Made by a program: the position numbers and the translations under genes
Shown here: positions 55,742 to 63,277 of the stretch, in pieces
Layout of the letters: the number at the start of each line of letters is the position of its first letter
How positions within the stretch are numbered: position 1 is the first letter of the stretch
Origin: Clostridia bacterium
GTDB taxonomy: Bacteria; Bacillota_A; Clostridia; Oscillospirales; CAG-272
Reading direction: 5' to 3'
NCBI GenBank assembly: GCA_017501345.1
Contig: JAFVXC010000024.1
Location: 1 to 64,000, forward strand
DNA length: 64,000 nt
The notes under the pieces: generated by a model
Database searches by the model: none
What the model was told of the DNA's origin: nothing
Seen by the model: only the letters and a program-made list of their open reading frames with translations

Positions 55742-55966
55742 ATGCTGAAGTCAATTTTTGATCTTATAACCGGCTTTTTTGATATGATCATTGGCTTGGT
55801 AGAGTTTCTTATTGACTTCATCCAGGATCTCGTTCTTGTCGTCTATATGCTAAATGGTGTTGGTTTGGACGTTGTTGAGTGGATGACTTGGTTACCGTCT
55901 ATTATTTCTACTATTTTTGTTGCTTCCATTTCTATTGCAATTCTTTACAAGGTTGTAGGAAGGTAG
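55742..55966 (+). CDS. Phage two-helix membrane protein
   Basis: A 74-aa, very hydrophobic protein with helices about 8-36 and 48-70. ATG at 55742 with AAAGG upstream. Position after the adsorption gene suggests a minor virion or assembly protein (pVI-like). Confidence 0.68.
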   Translation: MLKSIFDLITGFFDMIIGLVEFLIDFIQDLVLVVYMLNGVGLDVVEWMTWLPSIISTIFVASISIAILYKVVGR

Positions 55967-55973
55967 GTGTTTT

Positions 55974-56255
55974 ATGGGTTTCGAATCCGGTGCTTCTGCT
56001 GAGTTTTCGACTGTAGTAGATCTTTTGATGTCAATAGTCGAAGCTGTTTATGGCTATTTTTATACTATTTTCGATCGGCTCGGTGCTTTCCCTTTCTTTA
56101 TAACGATGTTCGTTGTATTACTTTTAACCAGGTTGATCTTAATTCCTTTTTTTGGTCGCTCTATCTCCGGTGCTTCAGATATGGTTAAACATATAAAGTC
56201 TGATAGTGATCAGGATAGATCTTCCGCGGCTTCTGATCGACAGAAAACGGAGTAA
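55974..56255 (+). CDS. Phage membrane protein (minor virion candidate)
   Basis: A 93-aa protein with two hydrophobic stretches (about 14-33 and 40-60, FFITMFVVLLLTRLILIPFF) and a polar, charged C-terminal tail. Not recognised; virion or assembly role inferred. Confidence 0.66.
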   Translation: MGFESGASAEFSTVVDLLMSIVEAVYGYFYTIFDRLGAFPFFITMFVVLLLTRLILIPFFGRSISGASDMVKHIKSDSDQDRSSAASDRQKTE

Positions 56256-56257
56256 CT

Positions 56258-56332
56258 ATGCAGTATTTTTTCTATCTCTATTTTATGGTTATGCTTGCTT
56301 TGATTTATTTTCGTTTGGGTGAAAAAAGATGA
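56258..56332 (+). CDS. Phage 24-residue membrane peptide
   Basis: A single membrane helix (MQYFFYLYFMVMLALIYF) with the positive end GEKR. RBS CGGAG 5 nt upstream, and its stop overlaps the next start (ATGA). Size and form resemble pVII/pIX tip proteins of Ff phages. Confidence 0.55.
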   Translation: MQYFFYLYFMVMLALIYFRLGEKR

Positions 56333-56472
56333 TTTCTTTTCTTGATAAGATTTTAGATCTCTACGTTGTTTTTTTCTCTTCTGAATTCTATTTGATTTGT
56401 CTTTTACCTGCTTTTTGTCTTTTTATACTTTGGTGGATTGTGAGGTTAATTAGATACGTATGTACGATTTAA
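56329..56472 (+). CDS. Phage 47-residue membrane protein
   Basis: One helix (FYLICLLPAFCLFILWWIV) with the basic end RLIRYVCTI. It starts in the ATGA overlap with the previous gene and overlaps the next by 13 bp. Likely minor virion protein. Confidence 0.58.
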   Translation: MISFLDKILDLYVVFFSSEFYLICLLPAFCLFILWWIVRLIRYVCTI

Positions 56473-56636
56473 TTCAGTCTATTATAGATCATACTTGGGA
56501 TACTGGATCTTATTCTTCATCAGAGCAACAGATTATATTTTATATTTGTGGCGCTCTCATTCTTCTATTTTCGACCGTTTTTATTGATCTTCTATATAGG
56601 ATTACACGCGGAATTTTCAAGAAAGGAGATAACTAA
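56460..56636 (+). CDS. Phage 58-residue membrane protein
   Basis: A polar N-terminal half (SIIDHTWDTGSYSSSEQQ) and one helix (FYICGALILLFSTVFIDLL) followed by the basic end RITRGIFKKGDN. The last codons hold the RBS AAAGGAG of the coat gene. Confidence 0.6.
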   Translation: MYDLIQSIIDHTWDTGSYSSSEQQIIFYICGALILLFSTVFIDLLYRITRGIFKKGDN

Positions 56637-56638
56637 TT

Positions 56639-56821
56639 ATGATCGAAGCTGTTTCGACTGCTGTACCTACTGTGATTGGTTGGGTTGGTGACGTTGTTTC
56701 TGCTATGACCGGTGAATCCGGTGAGCTCGCAGCTCTTCTTCCTCTTTTCGCTATCGGTATTGCTGTTTCCGCTTTTGCTTTCGGCGTACGTGCGATCAGA
56801 TCTATCACCTGGGGCGCGTAA
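56639..56821 (+). CDS. Phage major coat protein candidate (pVIII-like)
   Basis: A 60-aa protein with an acidic/amphipathic N-terminus, a central membrane helix (LAALLPLFAIGIAVSAFAFG) and a basic C-terminus (VRAIRS) that would face the DNA. No separate signal peptide is visible. The strong RBS AAAGGAG and the terminator directly after it fit a highly expressed coat gene. Confidence 0.72.
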   Translation: MIEAVSTAVPTVIGWVGDVVSAMTGESGELAALLPLFAIGIAVSAFAFGVRAIRSITWGA

Positions 56822-56827
56822 AATTCT

Positions 56828-56862
56828 TCCGCATGCGGGCAATGCCCGCCTGCGGATTTTTT
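56828..56862 (+). terminator. Terminator after the coat gene
   Basis: Long stem TCCGCATGCGGGC/GCCCGCCTGCGGA with a short loop and seven Ts. In filamentous phages a terminator after gene VIII limits expression of later genes. Confidence 0.92.
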
Positions 56863-56872
56863 GAGGTGCTTT

Positions 56873-57502
56873 ATGATTTCTCTTTTTTTCGGTTTGCCCG
56901 GTTCCGGCAAGACTACTATAATGGCCTCTATTGCTTTGCGTGAGACCAGGAATAAAAATTCCAGATATAAGCACGTTTACGGTAATGTTAAAATGTCTAT
57001 TCCTGGATATACGTACGTAGATAATGAATGTATTGGAAAATATGATCTTCGTGACTGTTTGCTCTTGATCGACGAAGCTACGCTTTTTGCTGATTCTCGC
57101 GATTATAAGAATTTTAATGGAAAACGGTTAGAGTATTTTCTCGAGCATAGGCATTTTAAGGCTGACATTTACCTTTTTACGCAGCAATGGGACGGTGTCG
57201 ATCGCAAGATCAGAGTTATCACTGATCGTGTTTATTATGTCTATAAAGGCATTTTTACTGGTTTTTGGATATCTAAGTATTATCGCATTCCCTATGGTAT
57301 TATAATCCCGGATCCGAAGAAGGACAGCCAGAAGCTCGGTGAAATTATCCAGGGCTATTGTAAGCCTCCGCTTTTGACTCGTCTATTTTCTGTAAAGAAG
57401 GTTTTTAGACCTCGGTATTATAAATACTTTGATAGTTTTGAAAAGCCTTATATGCCCCCTCTTCCGCCTTGTTATAAGCCTTATGAAGCAACAAAGGAGT
57501 GA
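56873..57502 (+). CDS. zot: Zot-type assembly ATPase
   Basis: A 209-aa P-loop ATPase of the zonular-occludens-toxin/pI family, needed to extrude filamentous virions. Walker A FGLPGSGKTT is at the N-terminus and Walker B is CLLLIDEAT. The C-terminal part is short and has no obvious membrane helix, unlike gamma-proteobacterial pI, as expected in a Gram-positive host. The ATG at 56873 has GAGGTG 4 nt upstream. Confidence 0.88.
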   Translation: MISLFFGLPGSGKTTIMASIALRETRNKNSRYKHVYGNVKMSIPGYTYVDNECIGKYDLRDCLLLIDEATLFADSRDYKNFNGKRLEYFLEHRHFKADIYLFTQQWDGVDRKIRVITDRVYYVYKGIFTGFWISKYYRIPYGIIIPDPKKDSQKLGEIIQGYCKPPLLTRLFSVKKVFRPRYYKYFDSFEKPYMPPLPPCYKPYEATKE

Positions 57503-57506
57503 ACTA

Positions 57507-57884
57507 ATGTCAAACCCTGAAAGATTTCTTTTCGTGCCTTGTAGCGGTTCTGCGCGCTTTGTGGATGTCAACGTAACAGATGATCACAGAGAATTCCTTG
57601 ATACCTGCCACAAGCTGCTTGATTGTGATTGTATCGAGAACGTCTATTTCGGCAATCAGTATATCATGATCGTCGACGACGTCGGTAAGCTGCGTCACAA
57701 GCCGATCAATCGTATCGGTACAATTTTATACAGAAATTCCTTTGATTGCATCGTTGGTAACGTCCTCATCGGTGAGCAAGTGATCAGAGGAGAGTATAAC
57801 GAGGCAGATATAGGCGGACTTTCTCCGACGACTGAAGCCTTTTTCAGAGTATTCCTTCATACGCAGGGAATTGCAATCGAATAG
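57507..57884 (+). CDS. DUF3846-like phage protein
   Basis: A 125-aa protein with the DUF3846-type stretch IMIVDDVGKLRHKPINR and NVLIGEQVI. Common in mobile elements of Firmicutes; role unknown. RBS AAAGGAG 7 nt upstream. Last gene before the noncoding region. Confidence 0.72.
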   Translation: MSNPERFLFVPCSGSARFVDVNVTDDHREFLDTCHKLLDCDCIENVYFGNQYIMIVDDVGKLRHKPINRIGTILYRNSFDCIVGNVLIGEQVIRGEYNEADIGGLSPTTEAFFRVFLHTQGIAIE

Positions 57885-57900
57885 TGCATTGTAAACAAAT

Positions 57901-57930
57901 CACCCGGCAGGATCCTGCCGGGTGTTTTTG
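57901..57930 (+). terminator. Terminator of the phage structural genes
   Basis: Perfect palindrome CACCCGGCAGGATCCTGCCG continuing to GGTG, then TTTTTG, 16 bp after the stop codon. Confidence 0.94.
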
Positions 57931-58346
57931 TTTACTTTGTATATTTCGATCGAAGGATTGGCAGCAAGTCCCCGGAAGGGGATTTAGGGGCGCACCGCTT
58001 CTGTTATCTTCACCTCTGATTGATCGTAGATTGTGCAGCCGAAGCAGTTCTTCATCTCCGGCGCGGACGGTACGCGCCGCCAGAGAAACAGAACGACGGC
58101 TTCGCCCGGCGTTCGTCTCCCGGTGCTCAATTACGGATCGGTCAGACGAAGCCTACGTACGTATATATACACGTGAGCGACCGCAGGGAAGTTCATCTCC
58201 CGGCGCTCGAAGAGCGTCCGGAAGTCTAACACGGTTATGTATCACCGTGTTACACGGTGAATTACTAATTCACCATACAAGTATATCAACGAACCCTACG
58301 TATACATAGATTGTCAAATTTGTAAGGTGTTTATTGACATTTTCCC
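57931..58346. other. Phage noncoding region: origin and packaging candidate
   Basis: About 415 bp without a gene, richer in GC than the phage genes and packed with hairpins: GGCGCG/CGCGCC (58060-58078), TAACACGGT/ACCGTGTTA (58227-58252) and GGTGAATTA/TAATTCACC (58256-58274). A motif of the form GTTC-CATCTCCCGG-GCTC recurs at 58047, 58111 and 58191. Such clustered hairpins between the last structural gene and rep are where filamentous phages hold the plus-strand origin and packaging signal. No nick site was identified with certainty. Confidence 0.65.
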
Positions 58347-58375
58347 TTGACAAACGGAAATTTTTGTGTTAAACT
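58347..58375 (+). promoter_or_regulatory. Promoter of rep
   Basis: TTGACA (58347-58352), a 17-nt spacer, TAAACT (58370-58375), 36 bp before the ATG. A second TTGACA sits 13 bp upstream. Confidence 0.78.
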
Positions 58376-58410
58376 AAAAAAAAACTATACTTCTGAAAGG
58401 ATGGTAAAAA

Positions 58411-59373
58411 ATGGCAGGAACATCAACAAACGTGTTTCAATTTAATATTGATACACAAGATAGCGCGATCTATACTAAGGTTGACTGGTATTCGGCAATT
58501 TTCAACGATATGAGTTTTAACACGGTTTTGCGTTGGCTCGGTCTTGAAGACTACGTTTCCGAGTTCGCGGAGAACGTTTACGAGCAGTGCCAAGGTCTTG
58601 AAGACAAATTCGTATTTAATTGGCGCGGCGTACGTCTTGAAACGGCACAATTCAATTTCTACGGTGAACAGATCATCGAAGGCACGATGCAAGAACATTT
58701 GTTTGATAAGGTGATCCCGAAGATCCGTCTTGACATTTCCGGTAGCGGTCTTGATAATCTCCGCGTTCTCGGTATGGACGTTGATACCTACCTACGCACG
58801 CAAACCGACGAAGCAGGGAATTATATCATGCCGCAGCCGTCGCACGTAACGCGGATTGACTTTGCTTTCGATCTGATCAATTATCGCCCTGAGTTCCTTG
58901 ATCAGTTGATTGAGCATTGCGAAAAGTGGCATACCGCATCGGATCGCGTGATCATCACGTCAGATGATGCGCGTGCCGGTGGAGGTATCAAATACACGAT
59001 TCGCAAGGGTGGCGGTCAAAAGACGCTGTATCTCGGAGCTCCGACGTCAGATAAGATGCTTCGTATCTATGACAAGAAGATGCAGTATACCAACGCCGAC
59101 AATACGCAGTACGTGAAGGAAAATCCGTACGGTGATCCTGACTCCTGGATCCGAATTGAGCTGCAGTGTCGAAAGAAGGTTGCACACGGTCTCTGTTTCC
59201 CGGAGAATCGGAACCTTGACATGCTCGCCATTTTCAAGTACATTTACGACAAATATAACTTTGCCGACGTAGAACATACTACACATCATAATCGTCGCCC
59301 GGCTGAATTTTGGGCAAATTTGTTCGATTGGGAACAGATCGCGGCTATTGTACAAAATACAAATTTTGTATAA
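58411..59373 (+). CDS. Rolling-circle replication initiator, truncated by integration
   Basis: A 320-aa Rep of the Rep_trans (replication initiation factor) type that nicks the phage origin. Family stretches are VTRIDFAFDLINY, GGGQKTLYLGAPTSDKMLRIYDKK (metal/active-site region, with the likely catalytic Tyr in MLRIYDKK or just before it), WIRIELQCRKK and RPAEFWANLFDW. The last codons (QNTNFV) and stop come from the att core and host DNA: the right att cuts the gene. The missing 95 residues are at the left end of the prophage in the same frame. It is likely impaired while integrated. Confidence 0.85.
   Translation: MAGTSTNVFQFNIDTQDSAIYTKVDWYSAIFNDMSFNTVLRWLGLEDYVSEFAENVYEQCQGLEDKFVFNWRGVRLETAQFNFYGEQIIEGTMQEHLFDKVIPKIRLDISGSGLDNLRVLGMDVDTYLRTQTDEAGNYIMPQPSHVTRIDFAFDLINYRPEFLDQLIEHCEKWHTASDRVIITSDDARAGGGIKYTIRKGGGQKTLYLGAPTSDKMLRIYDKKMQYTNADNTQYVKENPYGDPDSWIRIELQCRKKVAHGLCFPENRNLDMLAIFKYIYDKYNFADVEHTTHHNRRPAEFWANLFDWEQIAAIVQNTNFV
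59340..59370. other. attR of the prophage
   Basis: Right end: phage arm ATTGTACAAAA, centre TACAAA, host arm TTTTGTATAAA. Core 59351-59366. Combining the host arms of attL and attR gives an attB with TTATACAAAAT and ATTTTGTATAA as perfect inverted arms around ACAA. Confidence 0.75.
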
Positions 59374-59378
59374 AAATC

Positions 59379-59414
59379 GGCTCAAAAAAACAGCCTTTCG
59401 GTCGCTTTTGAGCC
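59379..59414. terminator. Terminator downstream of spoIIID
   Basis: GGCTCAAAA (59379-59387) pairs with TTTTGAGCC (59406-59414), with T runs on both strands. On the minus strand it lies 15 bp past the spoIIID stop. Confidence 0.85.
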
Positions 59415-59428
59415 CCATTATCAAGGAT

Positions 59429-59740
59429 TCAGCCTTGCTGATCGTTTTCTTCTTTTTCCCCCTGATATTTTCTGCGCGTGGCCTCTCCGCCGCGCAGATG
59501 CCGTTCCTGCTTATTTATCTCAAGGATCTCCCGAACCTGTGCGCACATACTCGGGTTCACTCGCTTCAGAATCTCCGTTACGTCTTTATGTACAGTGCTT
59601 TTGCTGATCCCGAATTTTTGCGCTGTAGCGCGTACCGTTGTGTTATGCTCGATGATATACGCTCCAAGCTCCACACACCGCTCACGTCCTATAGATCTGT
59701 GCTCCTTGATATCACCACGCTCGACGGATATATAAACCAT
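59429..59740 (-). CDS. spoIIID: Sporulation transcription regulator SpoIIID
   Basis: Mother-cell DNA-binding regulator acting between SigE and SigK stages (103 aa). The helix-turn-helix TVRATAQKFGISKSTVHKD and the C-terminal HLRGGEATRRKY tail match the family closely. The N-terminus is about 15 residues longer than in Bacillus. The ATG at 59740 has GGAGG 6 nt upstream. Its presence supports spore formation. Confidence 0.95.
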   Translation of the reverse strand: MVYISVERGDIKEHRSIGRERCVELGAYIIEHNTTVRATAQKFGISKSTVHKDVTEILKRVNPSMCAQVREILEINKQERHLRGGEATRRKYQGEKEENDQQG

Positions 59741-59845
59741 AGAATACCTCCTATAGACACCCCGTTCAGATTTCCTTGCTATACCATATGAAACACGTAT
59801 TCTGTTTAGTACCAAACCTTTATTTCAACCGAAAGGATTTTTTCA

Positions 59846-60637
59846 ATGACCGACCAAGGCTTTACCATAAATCCCCAAAGCAACGACGAAACCGTCCTTT
59901 TTGAGGGTATGACCTCGATCTCCGCTTTAATTGAGACGATTTCCTCCGGAACAAGTGACCGCAGCATCCGTACGGTCTTTTTCGACAGATCCAGATTATA
60001 CAAAAAAAATCGCGAATATCAATTCCTTGAAAGAAAATCCAAGGATCTCGGTTTCGCTCTTTCGCTCATTTCCTCGGATGAGCTTTCCTCAATGGCAGAC
60101 GGAACCACTCACGGTGGTGTTCTTGCCGTAGCAACACCGCGAAGCTATCCTGCTCTCACACCGGAGCATCTTTCGGACAACGGCTTTTGGGTAATGCTTG
60201 ACGGAATCGAGGATCCGTACAATTTCGGTTATTCCCTGCGTGCGCTCTATGCCGCAGGAGCGGACGGCTTGATCCTGCCTTCGCGTAATTGGCTCTCTGC
60301 CGCAGGAACGGTTGCCCGTTCATCTGCGGGAACATCGGAAAAAATGACGGTTTGTATTTCAGAGCCGACAGATGCGATCCACATCTTCCGCTCGGCAGGT
60401 TATTCGGTATACGCCGCAGAGATCCGAAATGCAATCTCCCTATACGACACAGACCTCAAAAAGCCTCTACTTTTCGTCATAGGCGGCGAAAAGCGTGGGA
60501 TCTCGCGAGAGGTACTTTCCTGTTGTGATCAAAACGTTCGGATCGATTACGGTCGCGAATTCCGCGGCTCACTCTCAGCGGCTGCCACCTGTGCTGTTAT
60601 CGGTTTCGAAGTTATGCGTTTCAACACCGTGAAATAA
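59846..60637 (+). CDS. TrmH/SpoU-family RNA 2-prime-O-ribose methyltransferase
   Basis: A 263-aa knotted methyltransferase: motif 1 DPYNFGYSLRA, motif 2 FVIGGEKRGIS, motif 3 LSAAATCAVIGFE. An N-terminal substrate-binding domain (about 1-100) precedes it. The RNA target is unknown. RBS GAAAGGA; divergent from spoIIID. Confidence 0.9.
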   Translation: MTDQGFTINPQSNDETVLFEGMTSISALIETISSGTSDRSIRTVFFDRSRLYKKNREYQFLERKSKDLGFALSLISSDELSSMADGTTHGGVLAVATPRSYPALTPEHLSDNGFWVMLDGIEDPYNFGYSLRALYAAGADGLILPSRNWLSAAGTVARSSAGTSEKMTVCISEPTDAIHIFRSAGYSVYAAEIRNAISLYDTDLKKPLLFVIGGEKRGISREVLSCCDQNVRIDYGREFRGSLSAAATCAVIGFEVMRFNTVK

Positions 60638-60689
60638 CAAAGTATATACTGCAATATGAGCTTTTTTGTAAATCTTTTCACTTTAGGGA

Positions 60690-60718
60690 TTGTCAAAAGC
60701 GCTCGAATATGCTATACT
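60690..60718 (+). promoter_or_regulatory. Promoter of the membrane-protein gene pair
   Basis: TTGTCA (60690-60695), a 17-nt spacer, TATACT (60713-60718). Confidence 0.72.
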
Positions 60719-60794
60719 ATAATTTATATTGACATAAACGTTTCCTCTCCCTCATAAAATGTTCGCGGAATCCTTTTAGGAGGCGGTGGAACGA

Positions 60795-61442
60795 ATGAAC
60801 CTCAGAAAAAAGATCGCCCTAAAGCGGCACCGTTTCTTCCCTTTAACTGCACATAACGCAGCCCTTTTTCGAAAGAAGGCACTCTCCTTTTCTCGATTCT
60901 TCGGTCTGTCCGTACTCTCCTTTTCTGTAGGGGTATACGCGTTTCATCTCTTCGGCGCTCCACTCTCAGCATTGTACAAAAATCAGCTTCTCCTCTTTTT
61001 CTCCGATCCTTTTTTAGGGATAAGCACGCCTTTTGAATACGCCTGCCGCATTTTATTTTACGCGTCTCCGTCCCTCTTCCAGGCTGCAGTCCTGCTTTTA
61101 TCATCGATCCCCCGAAATAAGCAACGTGCATTATATTTCTCTCTTTGTGCAGTTCAGCTTTTACAAGGATTATATCATCCGATCGCATCAGAGCTTCTGA
61201 AAAAAGGACTGCTGACCGTCTCGATACCCATTCTTCGTCTTTATCAATTAACCGGAATTATCGGCTCGTTTCTTTTCTGCATTTATGCATACCGATTGTC
61301 CCTTTGCTTTTCGCTCGGCTTTCCCAACAGAAGCCCTGCTCCCGGCATAACGGCTCGATTTTTTTCTTTTACCGCCCGCCTGCTCTTATGGCTCATTTTT
61401 CCGGTCATCATCCGCTCCGTGGCAGTATTCCTTGGAAATTGA
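60795..61442 (+). CDS. Integral membrane protein, unknown
   Basis: A 215-aa protein with a basic N-terminus and five predicted helices. ATG at 60795 (AGGAGG 11 nt upstream); a GTG 9 nt earlier touches the RBS. The size and topology recall SpoIIM-type proteins, but no sequence motif supports that, so it is left unassigned. It lies 41 nt before the next gene. Confidence 0.65.
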   Translation: MNLRKKIALKRHRFFPLTAHNAALFRKKALSFSRFFGLSVLSFSVGVYAFHLFGAPLSALYKNQLLLFFSDPFLGISTPFEYACRILFYASPSLFQAAVLLLSSIPRNKQRALYFSLCAVQLLQGLYHPIASELLKKGLLTVSIPILRLYQLTGIIGSFLFCIYAYRLSLCFSLGFPNRSPAPGITARFFSFTARLLLWLIFPVIIRSVAVFLGN

Positions 61443-61483
61443 TTGCCTGATTTGTAAAAAACACCTTAAGTGAGGAAAAAAAT

Positions 61484-62488
61484 TTGGAAAACAACAAAAA
61501 ATTCGGATTTTTCGATCGGTTCCGCCCTCCCAAAAAAGAAATTACGGAGGAAGAAGACAGAACCCCGACACTGAAATTCTTCTTTAAGCTTCTGTGGAGA
61601 AAGGCTCGCGGGCTTGTTACGCTCAACTTTATGATGCTCTTCTTGATCATCCCGATCGTGGCAGGAGTCCTTCTGTACATTCTGTCCCCCAATACACCGT
61701 CGGCAACGTCTCCGCTTTACGCCCCGATATACGGCGCATCAATGATCTCGGAGTCACCCGCGATCGCCTCCGTTCTGAATGCGGTCAACTTTCAGATCGG
61801 GCTTCCCGTGCTGTCGATCGGTCGCTCCTTCGCTCTGATCGGACTCGGTCTTTTCCTGCTTCTGACCTGGGGACTCCAGAATGTCGGCGCAGCTTACGTT
61901 CTGCGCGGCTTCTTCCGAGGAGATGCCGTTTTCGTCTTTTCCGATTACTTCTACGGCATCCGCAAAAACTGGAAGCAAGCGCTTGGTCTCGGAACGCTTG
62001 ACCTAATCGTACTCGCACTGCTCGGCATTGATTACTACGCACTGTATCGGGGCACCTCCGCCGGTCTGAACGACGTTATGCTCGGCGTTATATTCGCAAT
62101 CGCCGTGATCTATTTCTTTATGCGCTTCTATATCTATCAGCTGATGATCACGTTTGAAATGAAGTGGACGAAAATCCTCAAAAATTCTCTCATTTTTTCG
62201 ATCCTCGGAATCAAGCGCAACATCCTCGCGGCGCTCGGAATCGCTGTTCTGGTAGTCCTGAATCTACTGCTCCTTCTTCTCTTCCTCCCCTATACGACGA
62301 TTCCCTTCTTTCTTCCCTGCTTCTATCTCTTTTCCTTCACCGCCTTTATGTCGGTCTATGCCGCATATCCGATCATTGATCGCTATCTGATCAAGCCTTA
62401 CGAGGCGGCACATCCGACGATAACCAAAGAGAATTCCGAGGAATCCGAAGAAAACGACGATGCCGCAGCCTCTGACAGCTCAGTCTGA
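61484..62488 (+). CDS. DUF624-like membrane protein
   Basis: A 334-aa protein with six predicted helices, a soluble N-terminal 40 residues, and an acidic Ser-rich tail (ENSEESEENDDAAASDSS). The pattern GLVTLNFMMLFLIIPIV and later GDAVFVFSDYFYGIRKNWKQAL resembles the YesL/DUF624 group. The start is TTG with GAGG 8 nt upstream; no ATG fits. Function unknown. Confidence 0.72.
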   Translation: MENNKKFGFFDRFRPPKKEITEEEDRTPTLKFFFKLLWRKARGLVTLNFMMLFLIIPIVAGVLLYILSPNTPSATSPLYAPIYGASMISESPAIASVLNAVNFQIGLPVLSIGRSFALIGLGLFLLLTWGLQNVGAAYVLRGFFRGDAVFVFSDYFYGIRKNWKQALGLGTLDLIVLALLGIDYYALYRGTSAGLNDVMLGVIFAIAVIYFFMRFYIYQLMITFEMKWTKILKNSLIFSILGIKRNILAALGIAVLVVLNLLLLLLFLPYTTIPFFLPCFYLFSFTAFMSVYAAYPIIDRYLIKPYEAAHPTITKENSEESEENDDAAASDSSV

Positions 62489-62491
62489 GCA

Positions 62492-63244
62492 TCACGGATA
62501 CGCGATCGGCTCAACCTGACTCCCGATCTCAAGAAGGTCACTCACAAGTGTAAATTCATATCCCCGTGCAAGCAGCGCGGGGATTATTTCTTTCAGTGCA
62601 TCCGGCGTAGGACTGTCCTTCCCGATATAGTCGTGCATCAATATAATATCTCCGTCCCGTATGCTCTTCAGCACGTTTTCTGCGATCTCGCGGCTTGGTA
62701 CGTGACACCAATCTCTCGTATCAATGCTCCAAAGCACCACACGGTAGCCAAGTGAATCACACAGCGAGCCAAGATCTGCGTCGATTGCCCCACACGGCGG
62801 TCTGAATACCTTTGGGCGAACATCGGATATCCCTCCGAGTACCGACTCGCAGCGAAGGATCTCCTCCTTTATATCCGCTCGGTCGACCTTTGTTGCTTCT
62901 GCGTGTGAATAGGTGTGATTTCCGATCTCGTGTCCCTCTTCAAGTATCCGATTCACGATATCGGGATATCGCTCGGCATTTTCACCCACCATAAAGAAGG
63001 TAGCGTGTACGCCGTATTGCTTCAGAATATCAAGTATCAGGGGGGTTAGCTTGGGGTGCGGTCCATCATCAAAGGTGAGTGTGACCTTCTTTTCCGCCAT
63101 CCGATTACATCGGTATACCCACGCAATATCACTGCCGAAGGCACCTGTAAGCACCGCTCCTTCCCGATAAACGCGAATGCCTCCATAAAGACCGCAAAAA
63201 CAAAGAGCCAAAAAAAGCGCAGAAAGCTTCCATATTCGTTTCAC
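62492..63244 (-). CDS. NodB-type polysaccharide deacetylase
   Basis: A 250-aa membrane-anchored deacetylase (N-terminal helix LSALFLALCFCGLYGG). Motifs: TFDDGPHP (catalytic base and metal Asp), HTYSH (metal His pair), RPPCGA, LWSIDTRDW, and ILMHD. Likely removes acetyl groups from peptidoglycan or a related glycan. The GTG at 63244 is chosen (AAGGTG about 9 nt upstream). Confidence 0.9.
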   Translation of the reverse strand: MKRIWKLSALFLALCFCGLYGGIRVYREGAVLTGAFGSDIAWVYRCNRMAEKKVTLTFDDGPHPKLTPLILDILKQYGVHATFFMVGENAERYPDIVNRILEEGHEIGNHTYSHAEATKVDRADIKEEILRCESVLGGISDVRPKVFRPPCGAIDADLGSLCDSLGYRVVLWSIDTRDWCHVPSREIAENVLKSIRDGDIILMHDYIGKDSPTPDALKEIIPALLARGYEFTLVSDLLEIGSQVEPIAYP

Positions 63245-63277
63245 GTGTACACTCACCTTACTTTCATAAAGTCGTTG

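Larger units (their letters stand above)
53554..59366 (+). mobile_element. Filamentous phage (inovirus-like) prophage
   Basis: A 5,797-bp unit plus one extra copy of the 16-bp att repeat TACAAAATACAAATTT (53554-53569 and 59351-59366). Gene content fits Inoviridae: a rolling-circle Rep, a run of tiny membrane-protein genes, an adsorption protein with signal peptide and C-terminal anchor, a 60-aa coat candidate, a Zot ATPase and a hairpin-rich noncoding region. All genes are on the plus strand, many overlap as ATGA, and the left part is clearly more AT-rich than the host. No integrase or transposase is present, so host recombinases are the likely means of entry. Confidence 0.9.

Noticed and set aside
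53554..59366. A phage-coded integrase or transposase
   Set aside because: All phage frames were read; none shows a tyrosine or serine recombinase or DDE motif.
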